The notes: a model not told the origin generated them from the letters alone. Positions 16,859-25,457 are shown, counted from the first letter of the stretch. The stretch: 64,000 bases of DNA from Brevibacterium sp. CCUG 69071 (GCF_021023135.1 NZ_PGFV01000003.1:62001-126000), one strand, 5' to 3'. Made by a program: numbers and translations.

Positions 16859-17800
16859 TGAATCGCCCCGGGGATAATAGAGGCAGGGAGATTGGAAGAA
16901 GGAGATTCTCTCGTGCCAGTGAAATACACCGACGAACTCAAGGCTCGTGCCGTCGAGCTCGTCATCCATGCCCAGTCCGACCCGGACACCGCGAACGGGG
17001 CAATCACCCGCGTCGCCAGTGAGCTCGGTCTGAGTAAAGAGACCTTGCGAGTCTGGGTGCGCAAGCATAAAGAGTCTGGCAAAGCCACACCGACGGAGTC
17101 CGTTGATCTTGAAGTAGAGAACCGCCGGTTGCGGGCTGAGTTGGCTGAAGCGAAGCGGGCGAACGAGATCCTGAAGAGGGCTTCGGCTTTCTTCGCGGCG
17201 GAGCTCGACCGCCCATCGAAGTGATCGTCGCCTTCATCGACGACAATCGCAACGAGTTCGGAGTCGAGCCAATCGTGCGCGCCTTGTCCGGGACTGCTGC
17301 ACGGATTGCTGCGAGCTCGTATTACGCGTTCAAGAAGCGCCAACCATCGGCCAGGGCCCGCCGGGACCAGGCACTGATGGTGGTCATCCAGGATGTCTAT
17401 GAGGCGAACTACTCCTGCTACGGAGTGCGGAAGATGTGGAAGGCGATCAACCGCGACTACGCCGACCAATTCGGTCCGGTGGCCCGCTGCACGGTGGAGC
17501 GGTTGATGCGCCAGTTGGGCATCGACGGAATCCGGCGGAAGCGGAAACGTCCGAAGACGGCCTCAGCCAGGGCTGAGGAGTGTCCGGACGATCTTGTCGA
17601 ACGCGAGTTCACAGCACCTGGCCCGAATTGCGTTTGGGTCGCCGATATTACGTATGTTCCGACTCAAGTTGGGTGGGTGTACACGACGTTCATCCTTGAT
17701 GTGTTCCACCGCGAGATCGTGGGCTGGCAGGTGACGAACCATATGCGGGAGTCACTAGCCCGGGACGCACTCACTATGGCTCTGGCTGAGTCATCGGGGA
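16859..17800 (+). mobile_element. Truncated IS3-family insertion sequence
   Basis: The element has orfA and the 5' part of orfB. The likely left end is TGAATCGCCCCGGGG near 16859, similar to termini of actinobacterial IS3-family elements; this is from memory. The right part, including the second half of the transposase catalytic domain and the right inverted repeat, is missing: homology stops near 17790-17800, inside the 3' end of the convergent decarboxylase-like gene. The remnant should not be able to move by itself. The exact right boundary and any target duplication cannot be set from this sequence. Confidence 0.75.
16913..17224 (+). CDS. IS3-family transposase OrfA
   Basis: About 103 residues from GTG at 16913, which has AGAAGGAG eight bases upstream. 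The N-terminal half is a helix-turn-helix (YTDELKARAVELV, ELGLSKETLRVWVRKHKESG), followed by a leucine-zipper-like heptad stretch (ENRRLRAELAEAKRANEILK) used for multimerisation. In intact IS3 elements OrfA is fused to OrfB by frameshifting or works as a regulator. The stop overlaps the OrfB start (GTGA). Confidence 0.88.
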   Translation: MPVKYTDELKARAVELVIHAQSDPDTANGAITRVASELGLSKETLRVWVRKHKESGKATPTESVDLEVENRRLRAELAEAKRANEILKRASAFFAAELDRPSK

Positions 17801-17886
17801 AATTTGCGTTCGGTGGGTTCGAAAGTGCCCGCAGGAATCTGCGTGATCCCCATGAGTGTGGTGTGGACTCCGATGTTGCTGGCTAG
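17221..17886 (+). pseudogene. IS3-family transposase OrfB, 3'-truncated
   Basis: The frame starts at GTG overlapping orfA and shows the OrfB N-terminal domain (SCYGVRKMWKAINRDY, RCTVERLMRQLGI) and the first catalytic Asp in CVWVADITYVPT. The second Asp (the HSDRG region) and the final Glu of the DDE triad are missing. After about residue 193 the reading runs out over the opposite strand of the decarboxylase-like gene and stops by chance at 17886. The protein should be inactive. Confidence 0.85.
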
Positions 17887-18567
17887 CGTCATCACGTCGA
17901 TGACCTGGTCCGGGGTCGCTCCGTAGCGAATCGCCTGCGCAGTATGGGTCTTGATACCAGGAGCAAAGAGGTGGGTGGTAGCTACATCAATAGCGATATA
18001 GATGAGCTCCTTGAACCAGGGCTGGAGTACGCCATGCGTCCAAGCAAGCCCTGACAGATCGAGATATGCTTCAAAATGTTCCGGCGAGTAGGCGAGGACA
18101 ACGTCCCAGTGTGAGGACCAGTATTTCTTCTCGTCGATGAAGCGCTGTTTGAGCGCTTCGCGATGAGCGTCGAGCTTTTCAGCGTCGACAGCGACGCCAA
18201 GTTCTTCGAATATCTCGTGAGCTATGGGCACACCGACCAGCATCGAGTGAATCCCCAGGGATGCTGACAGTTGGAGCGTCTCGTCTATTTCTTCATTCGT
18301 CACGCCCGATTTCAGAGCTTCCCGAATGTGGTGCCTTGTATGTTTCTCATTAAGATAAGTGACCTGTGCATTAACAGCCACGCAAATGAGTTCCCTCTGC
18401 GCATCGGTGAGGTTACCGCGCTTCTGAGTGACCCGCAAAAGCCGATCGTAGGCCGCGAAATATTTAGGGTCTGCATTGAGCAGGTCATCGAGCGAGTCAT
18501 TCCAGTACCCGTGCGCATCCTCGAATTCTGATCGAGCACTGACCCGACATCCTTGTCTCAATTCCAT
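17791..18567 (-). CDS. Carboxymuconolactone decarboxylase-like protein, two AhpD-type domains
   Basis: A 258-residue protein with two tandem CMD/AhpD-fold repeats: residues about 35-110 (LTDAQRELICVAVNAQVTYL, then EEIDETLQLSASLGIHSML) and about 165-240 (KELIYIAIDVATTHL, then DQVIDVMTLASNIGVHTTL). The CxxC pair of peroxidase-type AhpD is absent, so decarboxylase, lyase or binding roles are more likely than thiol peroxidase activity. The last residues abut the truncated IS, so the native C-terminus may have been altered. It has a near-consensus promoter. The link to the catabolic cluster on its left is by position and low GC only. Confidence 0.8.
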   Translation of the reverse strand: MELRQGCRVSARSEFEDAHGYWNDSLDDLLNADPKYFAAYDRLLRVTQKRGNLTDAQRELICVAVNAQVTYLNEKHTRHHIREALKSGVTNEEIDETLQLSASLGIHSMLVGVPIAHEIFEELGVAVDAEKLDAHREALKQRFIDEKKYWSSHWDVVLAYSPEHFEAYLDLSGLAWTHGVLQPWFKELIYIAIDVATTHLFAPGIKTHTAQAIRYGATPDQVIDVMTLASNIGVHTTLMGITQIPAGTFEPTERKFPR

Positions 18568-18618
18568 GTCACCCCAAAGCCACCTATGACAGCGTGATTA
18601 ATGCATCAGCTTCGGACA

Positions 18619-18647
18619 ATTATACCTTTCTGAACAGTCTTGTCTAA
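18619..18647 (-). promoter_or_regulatory. Near-consensus promoter of the decarboxylase-like gene
   Basis: On the minus strand TTAGAC and a perfect TATAAT are 17 bases apart, about 50 bases upstream of the ATG. This is one of the strongest promoter matches in the window. Confidence 0.65.
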
Positions 18648-18888
18648 CTTTCGTGGTCAGATGTTCACCATGGGTCCAGCAAAGGGGTTGCGCCACATTT
18701 GGCATATAGCCGCTGTCCAGATTGTTTCTGGAGCAAGTTGCGCCGCATCAAAAACGAACCTCCGGACGTCATCTTGGCAGCCATGACCAGCACCGATCGG
18801 CCCTGGCCTTCTGGGAGATCCGTGGGGCAGTGGAGGCGAGGCAGCGCATATACCGCCCCACCGGGCTGTGATCCCGGCACTCAAACCC

Positions 18889-18919
18889 TTGACTTCGAGT
18901 GCACTCACAGTCGTAGCGT
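18889..18919 (+). promoter_or_regulatory. MerR-type promoter with operator in a 19-base spacer
   Basis: TTGACT and TAGCGT are separated by 19 bases, the over-long spacing used by MerR activators. A palindrome centred on GAGTGCACTC, with matching ACT/AGT outside it, lies across the spacer. The start codon of the MerR gene is seven bases after the -10, so the message is probably leaderless and self-regulated. The rest of the gap (18648-18888) holds nothing recognisable. Confidence 0.65.
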
Positions 18920-18926
18920 TATGGTC

Positions 18927-19418
18927 ATGACTCAGCCAGCAGTCGCCTCAGCCGCAACGACGATTCCGCACCCGCCGCCGTTGCCCCGACAGGAACCACC
19001 CAACGTGGACGTCCCGCTCTCCATCTCCGAGGTCAGCGAACTCCTCGGGATCACTGCACACACCGCCCGCTACTACGAACGCGCCGGACTGCTCACGATC
19101 GACAGGTCCCAATCGGGCCACCGCATCTACGACCGCAAGACCGTCGAACGGCTCGACTTCCTCGTCCGCATGCGCACCTCGGGCATGGGCATCAGCGAAC
19201 TCAGCCGCTACGTCGACCTCGTCCGCGACGGGGACTCGACCACCGAAGAGCGCCTGCAGATCATGCTCGCCCAGCGCGAACGCATCCGGACCCAGATCCG
19301 CGAACTCGAACGTGCCCTGGACACGACGGAGTACAAGATCGCCACCTACGGCGGTGCCCCAACAACCTCAACAACCTCATCAGCCATCGACCACGAACCC
19401 GAAGGAACCTCATCATGA
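18927..19418 (+). CDS. MerR family transcriptional regulator
   Basis: About 163 residues from the ATG at 18927, set by the -10 seven bases upstream. After a 30-residue Pro-rich leader comes a MerR helix-turn-helix and wing (SISEVSELLGITAHTARYYE, RIYDRKTVERLDFLVRMR), then a coiled-coil dimerisation helix (EERLQIMLAQRERIRTQIRE). No metal- or redox-sensing cysteines are present, so it is likely to respond to an organic compound. Its stop overlaps the start of the aldo/keto reductase by four bases; the pair is a common actinobacterial unit in which the regulator activates the reductase. Confidence 0.9.
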   Translation: MTQPAVASAATTIPHPPPLPRQEPPNVDVPLSISEVSELLGITAHTARYYERAGLLTIDRSQSGHRIYDRKTVERLDFLVRMRTSGMGISELSRYVDLVRDGDSTTEERLQIMLAQRERIRTQIRELERALDTTEYKIATYGGAPTTSTTSSAIDHEPEGTSS

Positions 19419-20437
19419 CGACCACCCACCTCGGCGAGCTCAGTGTCTCGCCCATCGGCTTCGGCTGCATGGCCCTGTCCCACGTCTACGGCGGCACCAC
19501 CGACGATTCCGCCCGCGCCACCCTGGGCGCAGCCGTCGATGCCGGCATCACCTTCCTCGACACCGCCGACGTCTACGGCGAGCCCCGCGAGGGCGCCACC
19601 GGTCCGGCCGGCACGAACGAAGAGATGCTCGCACCCTTTCTCGCCGGCCGTCGCGAGGAGGTCCAACTGGCCACGAAGTTCGGCATCACCGCGATCCGCA
19701 CCGGCACGGACGGATCGACCAAACGCACGAACGGACGCCCCGACTACGCCCACCAGGCGTGCGAGGCATCGCTGAACCGCCTCGGCGTGGAGACGATCGA
19801 TCTCTACTACCTGCACCGCCCGGACCCGGACGTCCCGATCGAGGAGACCGTCGGCGCCATGGCGGAACTCGTCGCGGCCGGCAAAGTCCGCCACATCGGC
19901 CTCTCCGAGGTCACCGCCGAGGAACTCCGGCGCGCCCATTCCACCCACCCGATCACTGCGCTCCAATCGGAGTGGAGCCTGTGGTCACGCGACGTCGAGG
20001 ACCACGTCGTGCCGACCTGCGCGGAGCTCGGCATCGGCTTCGTGCCCTACAGCCCGCTGGGCCGCGGCTTCCTCACCGGCACCCTGACCAAGGAGCAGGT
20101 GGCCGGCGACTTCCGCAGCGGCACCGAGCGCATGGGGCAGGCCTGGGATGCCAACCAGCAGATCCTCGACATCATCGCCGAGGTGGCCCGCCGTCACGAT
20201 GCCACCAACGCTCAGTTAGCGCTGGCGTGGCTGCTCCACCGCGGGGCTCAGATGGGTGTGACCGCCGTGCCGATTCCCGGATCGCGCAAGCCCGAACGAG
20301 CACTGGAGAACCTCGGCGCCCTCGACCTCACGCTCGACGCCGAAGACATGGGGCGACTCGATTCGATCCGCAGCCTCGTCGAGGGCACCCGCAACATCGT
20401 CGACAATCCGACCTGGATCAGTTCGGGGAGGGAGTGA
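19415..20437 (+). CDS. Aldo/keto reductase
   Basis: A 340-residue NADPH-dependent reductase of the AKR fold. Catalytic residues are readable: Asp and Tyr in FLDTADVYG, Lys in LATKFGI, His in LYYLHRPD. The C-terminal NADP phosphate segment is VPIPGSRKPER. Homologues reduce aldehydes, ketones and methylglyoxal; the physiological substrate is unknown. It is translationally coupled to the MerR gene and probably induced by it. Confidence 0.92.
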   Translation: MTTTHLGELSVSPIGFGCMALSHVYGGTTDDSARATLGAAVDAGITFLDTADVYGEPREGATGPAGTNEEMLAPFLAGRREEVQLATKFGITAIRTGTDGSTKRTNGRPDYAHQACEASLNRLGVETIDLYYLHRPDPDVPIEETVGAMAELVAAGKVRHIGLSEVTAEELRRAHSTHPITALQSEWSLWSRDVEDHVVPTCAELGIGFVPYSPLGRGFLTGTLTKEQVAGDFRSGTERMGQAWDANQQILDIIAEVARRHDATNAQLALAWLLHRGAQMGVTAVPIPGSRKPERALENLGALDLTLDAEDMGRLDSIRSLVEGTRNIVDNPTWISSGRE

Positions 20438-20452
20438 GGCGAAGGGAGGCCC

Positions 20453-21763
20453 CTACCCAACCAACCCCATCACCGACTCCTTGACCTGCAGCACGGCGAG
20501 GAATCCGAACAGCAGGAAGCAGACGCCCAGCAGGACGTTCGACAGCCAGCGGTTGCGCAGCTCGGCCGCCACTGAGGAACGGTTGAGGATGACGAGGAGG
20601 GCCACGGCGAGCACGGGCAGGATGAAGGCGCTGATCGCGGCGTAGATGAGCACGAGCGTCACCGGTTTGCCGAAGCTCATGATGACCAGAGCCGCAATGG
20701 CGAGGTAGACCAGCGCCCCGCGGAACTCGATCGATTTCGCCGACATCTCGTGTTCGGGCTCATCCTGGTGCGGGTAGCGTCGCAGCACGCGGATGCAGTC
20801 GGAGGTCACGTAAGCGATGCCGGAGAACCCGCCGAGCACGCTCGTGTAGACCACGGCGAGGAAGCTGATGAGGAAGATCATCCGCCCGACCTCGCCGATG
20901 CGGCCGATGAGGTTGTCGGCGATCGCGAACAGTGAGTCGTTGTCCGAGATCGTGAAGCCCTGCCCGTAGAGAATGAACGCGCCGACGGCACTCATCGCCA
21001 CGGCGAAGACGAGGACGAGTCCGTAGCTGATGAGCAGGTCGATGCGCACGACGGGTTTCCAGTCGGCGCTGCGCCAGGACTTCTCCCGGATCCAGTATGA
21101 GTAGGCGAGGATTCCCGTGGCCCCGCCGACCCCGCCGATGAGCGACATGACGGTGATGATCGAACCCTGCGGGAAGGTCGGGGCAATCGTCTCGACGGCA
21201 ACGTCCTGCGCGCCCTGCCCTTGGTACACAGAAATCGCGAGCGCGATGATGCCGAAGAACATGAGGATCCCGAAGCCCATCATCGCCTTCTCGACGAGGC
21301 CGTAGCGGCCGATGCCGATGAGGATCACTGCTGAGGCAAGCACGACCACGGCGGTGGGCCAGAACGGCAGGACCGGGAAGATCGCCTGCAGGATGTTCGT
21401 CGTCACGGCCACCACTCCGGCGCCGAAGAACAGGCCGACGAGAAGCTCGGCGATGAGGAAGAGTGCGGGGAATGTTCGCCCGCCGAAGGAAGTCAGGTGC
21501 GACAGCAGCGAACGGTCACCGCTCATCTGCAGCCGCGATACCGCCTCGGAGAGGACGAACTTGAGGATGATGCCCACCGTGAACACCCAGATCAGAGCCA
21601 GTCCGTACTCGGCCCCGGAGTTCATCGTCGTGATCATGTCCGAAGCCCCGACGCTGGCCAGTGCCAGCACGATCCCGGGTCCGATCAGCCGCAGCCGTCC
21701 GGTCAGTGTCCCCGGTGCCGAGGCGGTGGTGACGGTGGTCTGCGATGGTGAGGGGGCGGACAT
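20453..21763 (-). CDS. Nramp-like (SLC11-fold) transporter, metal site not canonical
   Basis: About 436 residues with eleven or so membrane segments and a clear Nramp fold (LIGPGIVLALASVGASDM, GILAYSYWIREKSW). The start at 21763 (MSAPSPSQ) is preferred over an Arg-rich 32-residue extension. Canonical Nramp has DPGN in helix 1 and a metal-binding Met in helix 6 (MPH). Here helix 1 reads GASDMI and helix 6 reads GGVGGATGIL, so Mn/Fe transport is doubtful. Similar changes occur in the two other Nramp-like proteins of this window. It converges on the aldo/keto reductase with a 15-base gap. Confidence 0.82.
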   Translation of the reverse strand: MSAPSPSQTTVTTASAPGTLTGRLRLIGPGIVLALASVGASDMITTMNSGAEYGLALIWVFTVGIILKFVLSEAVSRLQMSGDRSLLSHLTSFGGRTFPALFLIAELLVGLFFGAGVVAVTTNILQAIFPVLPFWPTAVVVLASAVILIGIGRYGLVEKAMMGFGILMFFGIIALAISVYQGQGAQDVAVETIAPTFPQGSIITVMSLIGGVGGATGILAYSYWIREKSWRSADWKPVVRIDLLISYGLVLVFAVAMSAVGAFILYGQGFTISDNDSLFAIADNLIGRIGEVGRMIFLISFLAVVYTSVLGGFSGIAYVTSDCIRVLRRYPHQDEPEHEMSAKSIEFRGALVYLAIAALVIMSFGKPVTLVLIYAAISAFILPVLAVALLVILNRSSVAAELRNRWLSNVLLGVCFLLFGFLAVLQVKESVMGLVG

Positions 21764-21875
21764 AGGCGGGGTGGGGCTCCTTCGTGTAATCGTCGTTGAA
21801 CGTGCTCGTGCCGCTCGAATGGGACCGCTCAAGTCTGACTGCTGTCCGCCCATCGGCACTCCTTGGTCTCAGCAA

Positions 21876-21903
21876 TTGGGCAGATCCTGAGCAGGACTAT
21901 ATT
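21876..21903 (+). promoter_or_regulatory. Promoter for leaderless arr
   Basis: TTGGGC and TATATT are separated by 16 bases. The -10 ends six bases before the ATG, so transcription should begin at the start codon. Confidence 0.6.
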
Positions 21904-21909
21904 GATCCC

Positions 21910-22320
21910 ATGACCACGGCACTCGATGACGGACCGTTCTTCCACGGCACGAAGGCGCAGCTGGAACCCGGCGATCTCCTCACTCCCGGCTTCAACTCGA
22001 ACTACCGGCCCGAGGTCGTCATGAACCACATCTACTTCACTGCCCTGCCCGATGGTGCAGGACTGGCCGCCGAGATCGCCGCGCTCGAAGGCATCCCCCA
22101 CGTCTACGAAGTCGAACCGACCGGCGAGTTCGAGAACGACCCGAACGTCACGGACAAGAAGTTCCCCGGCAACCCCACCCGCTCCTACCGCAGCACCTCA
22201 CCTCTGCGCATCATCCGCGAGGTCACCGACTGGACGCGGCTGAGTCCCGAGGACCTGGCGACCTGGCGGCAGCGCCTGGCCGCGATCCGCGAAGACGACG
22301 GAAAAGAGATCATCAACTGA
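21910..22320 (+). CDS. arr: NAD+-rifampin ADP-ribosyltransferase
   Basis: A 136-residue Arr enzyme of the usual size. It moves ADP-ribose from NAD to the 23-hydroxyl of rifamycins, which abolishes RNA polymerase binding. The signatures are PFFHGTKAQLEPGDLLTPGF, NHIYFTALPDGAGLAAE, HVYEVEPTG and the C-terminal DWTRLSPEDLATW. It has no Shine-Dalgarno site and a -10 six bases upstream, fitting a leaderless message. Neighbours show no mobile-element context, so it looks like a resident chromosomal gene, as in many actinobacteria. Confidence 0.95.
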   Translation: MTTALDDGPFFHGTKAQLEPGDLLTPGFNSNYRPEVVMNHIYFTALPDGAGLAAEIAALEGIPHVYEVEPTGEFENDPNVTDKKFPGNPTRSYRSTSPLRIIREVTDWTRLSPEDLATWRQRLAAIREDDGKEIIN

Positions 22321-22350
22321 GCAGGCTCCGGCACCCAGCCCGGACCTCCC

Positions 22351-23367
22351 CTACCTGCCGAAGAACTCCTTGCACACACGCCGGACGCGCTCGATCGCCT
22401 CGTCGTCGATGTCGAGATGCGTGACCCAGCGCAGTTTGCCGTGTGCACCGCCGGTGACGATGCCGCGCTCACTCAACAAAGAGCTGAAGGCCTCCATGTC
22501 CACACCGTCCGGGGACAGGAAGACCATGTTCGTGCGGGCCTCACCGGCGCCGAGCTCGGGGTAGTCGGCGAAGATCTCGGCCAACCGGGCAGCCCGATCG
22601 TGATCCTCGCGCAGACGCTCGACATTGTTCTCAAGCGCATAGATCCCTGCCGCGGCTATGACTCCGGTCTGACGCATGCCTCCGCCCAGGGTCTTCCGCA
22701 GTCGTTTGGCCCTGCCCACCAGTTCCGCAGGGCCGGCGAGCAGCGCACCGACCGGGGCGCCGAGGCCCTTCGACAGGCAGAGCGTGGCCGAATCGAACCG
22801 CCCCGCCACTGCCGCAGCTGCGCGACCTGTGGACACGACGGCGTTCATGATCCGCGCCCCGTCGAGGTGGGTCGCCAGCCCGCGATCGCGCGCCAGCTCG
22901 GTCGCCTCCTGGACGTAGGCTTCGGGCAAAGGCAGCCCGTTGAACGTGTTCTCCAACGTGAGCAGCCGGGTGACCGGGTTGTGGAAGTCATCGGGTTTGA
23001 TCGCCGAGGCGATGGCCTCGAGATCGATGATCCCCTCGGGTTCGTTCGGCAGCGGCTGCGGCTGGACCGATCCCAGCACTGCCGCTCCCCCGCCCTCGTC
23101 ACGGTAGGCGTGCGCGGTCTGGCCGACGATGAATTCGTCGCCGCGCCCGCAGTGGGCCATGATCGCCGCGAGGTTGGCCTGCGTCGCCGAGGGGAAGAAC
23201 AGTGCCGCGTCCTTCCCGAGCATCTCGGCGGCCATCGACTCGAGCCGTTTCGTCGTCGCATCTTCGTCGTAGACGGCATCGCCCACCTCGGCGTCGGCCA
23301 TGGCCCGGCGCATGCCGACGCTGGGCTTAGTGACGGTGTCGGAGCGGAAGTCGACCCGGTCGGTCAC
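22351..23367 (-). CDS. Low-specificity threonine aldolase
   Basis: A 338-residue PLP enzyme that cleaves threonine to glycine and acetaldehyde. It begins RVDFRSDTVTKPSVGMRRAM, has EVGDAVYDEDATTKRLE, HLDGARIMNA and the PLP Lys in LCLSKGLGAPVG. The GTG start overlaps the stop of the GNAT gene (GTGA). It is the last gene of the MarR-pirin-GNAT-aldolase series. Confidence 0.93.
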   Translation of the reverse strand: MTDRVDFRSDTVTKPSVGMRRAMADAEVGDAVYDEDATTKRLESMAAEMLGKDAALFFPSATQANLAAIMAHCGRGDEFIVGQTAHAYRDEGGGAAVLGSVQPQPLPNEPEGIIDLEAIASAIKPDDFHNPVTRLLTLENTFNGLPLPEAYVQEATELARDRGLATHLDGARIMNAVVSTGRAAAAVAGRFDSATLCLSKGLGAPVGALLAGPAELVGRAKRLRKTLGGGMRQTGVIAAAGIYALENNVERLREDHDRAARLAEIFADYPELGAGEARTNMVFLSPDGVDMEAFSSLLSERGIVTGGAHGKLRWVTHLDIDDEAIERVRRVCKEFFGR

Positions 23368-23741
23368 CGCGAGTTCTCTTTGACGATGGCGTAGTCGGCT
23401 CCGGTGGCGTTGCGGAAGCGTCCGCCTTCGGCCTGATAGTCATCCCCGGTCTCCTGCAGCTTCCGCACGAACAGCGGGCAGATCGGGACCACGGTCAGTC
23501 CCTTCTCCCGACAGTCGGCAAGCGCCTCGGCGACGAGGATCTTCGAGAGCCCTCTGCCACCGAATTCCTCGTCGACGACCGTGTGATAGAAGATCCGCTC
23601 CGTCTCGGGCACGGGTCCGGGCAGGTAGTGGGCTCGACCGGCGATCGTGCCTGCGTCGACCGCGATCGTATAGGCCTTCCGGTCTTCGTCGAGTTCGACG
23701 GCTACGGGTGCTCCCGTCGAATCCTTGAGATTCTCACTCAT
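23364..23741 (-). CDS. GNAT family N-acetyltransferase (GCN5-related, small)
   Basis: A 125-residue protein of the short GCN5-related type. The acetyl-CoA motif is GGRGLSKILVAEALADCREKG. AAGGAG precedes the ATG. The longer open frame reaching 24062 overlaps pirin on the same strand and is not used. The acceptor is unknown; relatives act on small molecules. Confidence 0.88.
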   Translation of the reverse strand: MSENLKDSTGAPVAVELDEDRKAYTIAVDAGTIAGRAHYLPGPVPETERIFYHTVVDEEFGGRGLSKILVAEALADCREKGLTVVPICPLFVRKLQETGDDYQAEGGRFRNATGADYAIVKENSR

Positions 23742-23769
23742 GTTTGCGACTCCTTCGTTGGGGTGGCTG

Positions 23770-24837
23770 TCAGGGATCGTCGATCCGCTCGGGTCCGCCT
23801 TGAACGTGGGGCGGGGGATTCTTCCGCGCCTTGATCTGAACGTCGGGCAACCTCGGCGCGGGAAGCCGGCCGAGTCCATCGGCGTTGCGGCCGGGACCAC
23901 CCTTGCCCACGTACCCGTCGACCGCGCCGAAGCGGGAGCTCTCGGCCTGCCAGTCCTCGCGGTAGGCGCGGATCTCGTCGTGGCTGCGGCCCACGAAGTT
24001 CCACCACATGACGATCTCCTCACCGAACGGCTCCCCGCCGAGGATGACCACCCGACCCTCATCCTCGCCGAGGTTGCCGATGCGCATCGTCTCGACGCCG
24101 AGTCCCGTATATCCCAGGCTGTGGCGCGGCAGGGGCACGTTCTCGACGGTGATGTCTCCGGAGTCGACGAGGACTCCGTGTTCGAACTCGGGGTCGACGG
24201 GCAGGTCGATCGTGGCGCCGGGGCGCAGCCGCATTTCGGCGCCGAGGACCGGGGAATGGGTGGTCACCGGGGAGGACTGTCCCGCCAATTGCCCGAGGAA
24301 GACGATGAGTTCGCCTCCGTCGAGGGCCACGGGTTCGGGGGCGAAATGTTCGAAGCGGCGTTCGGGTCGGTTGCGGACGTTATCGGGCAGGGCCAGCCAG
24401 AGTTGGACGCCGTGGAGGGTGGAAGTGTCCGCGGTGGAGACCTCGGAGTGACAGATGCCGCTGCCGGCGGACATGAGGTTGACTTCGCCCGGTCGGACGA
24501 GGCCCGTGTTGCCGCCGGAGTCAATGTGCTCGATGTTGCCTTCGAAGAGCCAGCTGACCGTCTGCAGTCCCGTGTGCGGGTGCGGGGCGACGTCCATGCC
24601 GCCGGTGGTCGAGACGTCGGCGGGTCCGTAGTGGTCGACGAAGCACCAGGGTCCGATGAGGGAGCGCTGTCGCTGCGGCAGGGTTCGGCGCACGGTCATC
24701 GCGCGGGGGCCGCCGAGCGGAACCTCACGGGCGGTGATGATCTCGACCGGGGACCGATCCTTCTGGTCGCAGCTCGGAGCGGGCAGGCCGCCAGGCCGGC
24801 AGAGCACCTGCTGTGGGGCAGTCTCGACATTGCTCAT
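23770..24837 (-). CDS. Pirin family protein
   Basis: A 355-residue bicupin. The N-terminal cupin has the metal ligands in APHPHTGLQTVSWLFEG, the later His in AGSGICHSEVS, and the pirin-type GVQLWLALP. Pirins bind iron or another metal; some are quercetinases, others act as redox or transcription cofactors. The first 30 residues are a non-conserved leader. TACGAT lies six bases before the ATG, so a leaderless transcript is possible in addition to readthrough from the MarR gene 34 bases upstream. Confidence 0.92.
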   Translation of the reverse strand: MSNVETAPQQVLCRPGGLPAPSCDQKDRSPVEIITAREVPLGGPRAMTVRRTLPQRQRSLIGPWCFVDHYGPADVSTTGGMDVAPHPHTGLQTVSWLFEGNIEHIDSGGNTGLVRPGEVNLMSAGSGICHSEVSTADTSTLHGVQLWLALPDNVRNRPERRFEHFAPEPVALDGGELIVFLGQLAGQSSPVTTHSPVLGAEMRLRPGATIDLPVDPEFEHGVLVDSGDITVENVPLPRHSLGYTGLGVETMRIGNLGEDEGRVVILGGEPFGEEIVMWWNFVGRSHDEIRAYREDWQAESSRFGAVDGYVGKGGPGRNADGLGRLPAPRLPDVQIKARKNPPPHVQGGPERIDDP

Positions 24838-24871
24838 GCCCGTATCGTACGCCCGGTGTCGAGGGGGTGGT

Positions 24872-25429
24872 TCAGCCCGAGTGTTCCTCGCCGGGAACCG
24901 GCCGACCATCGGGCTTCCCTGCATCGTTGCAGCCGGGCTTCCCTGCCTCGTCGGCAACCGGCACCGGGCGGATCTTGCTCACGAGCGCGAAGATCTCCTC
25001 GGCCTCATCGGCGCTGACCCCGGCGAAGCCGGCCATGATGATCTCGGCGTTTGTCGCCTCAGCTTCTTTCCGCAGCTGCACCCCGGCCTCGGTGAGGGTG
25101 ACGAGCACTCCCCGCTGATCGTCGGGGTCCGGCTTCTGGACAACCAAGCCTCGCGCTTCCAACCGCCCGAGGAGTCGGCTGAGCGCGCTGCGACTGAGCA
25201 CCATGCTGCGCAGCAGGTCCCGCTGACGCACCGGCTTCTCGGGATCGGAGTTGATGAGGGTATCGAATTCGTTGAGCGTGAGCCCGTGGCGCCGACCGAA
25301 GCCACGCTCGAACTGGGCCATGAAGTCCTGGTGCTTCTCCATCATCAGCCGCCACGACGCGATTTGGATCGGCCCGAAACGCCTGATGAGGCTGCTGACG
25401 GGCGTCGTCTCATTCCTCTGCTCGCTCAT
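24872..25429 (-). CDS. MarR family transcriptional regulator
   Basis: A 185-residue winged-helix regulator: QRDLLRSMVLSRSALSRLLGRLEARGLV is the recognition helix region and QKPDPDDQRGVLVTLTEAG the wing. The C-terminal 20 residues (EAGKPGCNDAGKPDGRP) are a Gly/Pro-rich tail not seen in typical members. A perfect operator-like repeat lies 29 bases upstream, so self-repression is likely. It probably controls the downstream pirin, acetyltransferase and threonine aldolase genes. Confidence 0.9.
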   Translation of the reverse strand: MSEQRNETTPVSSLIRRFGPIQIASWRLMMEKHQDFMAQFERGFGRRHGLTLNEFDTLINSDPEKPVRQRDLLRSMVLSRSALSRLLGRLEARGLVVQKPDPDDQRGVLVTLTEAGVQLRKEAEATNAEIIMAGFAGVSADEAEEIFALVSKIRPVPVADEAGKPGCNDAGKPDGRPVPGEEHSG

Positions 25430-25457
25430 CGGACACCCTTGTTCCCTCTCTCACATC

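Noticed and set aside
18699..18926. N-terminal extension of the MerR gene with a CPDC motif
   Set aside because: It would cross the MerR promoter and operator; the -10 position sets the start at 18927.
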